12,943 nt of DNA from Clostridia bacterium (lineage in GTDB: Bacteria > Bacillota > Clostridia > UMGS1883). The notes beneath the pieces were generated by a model, which saw only the letters and a program-made list of their open reading frames with translations, was not told the origin of the DNA and made no database searches. Within the stretch, counting starts at the first letter, position 1. Each line of letters starts with the position of its first letter. The stretch lies in the NCBI GenBank assembly GCA_021202495.1, contig JAJQCX010000175.1, positions 1 to 12,943 of the forward strand, in the 5' to 3' direction. Positions 12,936 to 12,943 of this stretch are shown here, in pieces. Position numbers and translations under genes: made by a program.

Positions 12936-12943
12936 TACCGCGA

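Overview
The window looks like a chromosomal segment of a Firmicute of class Clostridia, probably an Oscillospirales-type gut bacterium. This is inferred from the gene families (copper-amine-oxidase-type stalk domains on a secreted protein, UPF0735/UPF0237 ACT proteins, a PFL-like UPF0210 protein), strong GGAGG ribosome binding sites, consensus SigA promoters, frequent GTG/TTG starts and moderate GC. No prophage, plasmid, CRISPR, IS element, tRNA or rRNA gene is visible.

Layout. 39-593 (-) encodes a Nudix hydrolase. 594-823 is a palindrome-rich spacer with a terminator. 824-2134 (-) encodes a secreted protein with two stalk-type repeats and ricin-like repeats. A compact divergent promoter region (2135-2287) separates it from argC-argB (2288-4211, +), two consecutive enzymes of arginine/ornithine synthesis. 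A small composite repeat (heptamer tandem array plus perfect hairpins) lies between argB and a ybaK-type deacylase gene (4389-4859, +). Facing terminators (4859-4927) separate this from a seven-gene leftward operon running from 12731 down to 4936.

The leftward operon has one good promoter (12773-12801) and short or negative spacings. Its order is: UPF0735 ACT protein, hom (homoserine dehydrogenase), lysC (aspartokinase, with a probable internal start for a beta subunit), an 833-residue P-type-ATPase-like membrane protein, rlmB-type rRNA 2'-O-methyltransferase, UPF0237 ACT protein, UPF0210 protein. hom and lysC supply the aspartate-family pathway. The two small ACT proteins suggest amino-acid sensing. 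rlmB links to ribosome maturation.

The most unusual content is the ATPase-like protein. It keeps the whole P2-type architecture and an uninterrupted frame, but it has lost TGES, DKTGT, GDGVND, the PEGLP motif and the acidic membrane ion-site residues. It therefore looks like a conserved pseudo-pump rather than a decayed gene. Also notable are an apparent ACG start codon on the UPF0237 gene, a shortened ACT tail on hom, and several intergenic hairpins of unrelated sequence that share one geometry (10-bp perfect arms, 3-nt loop).
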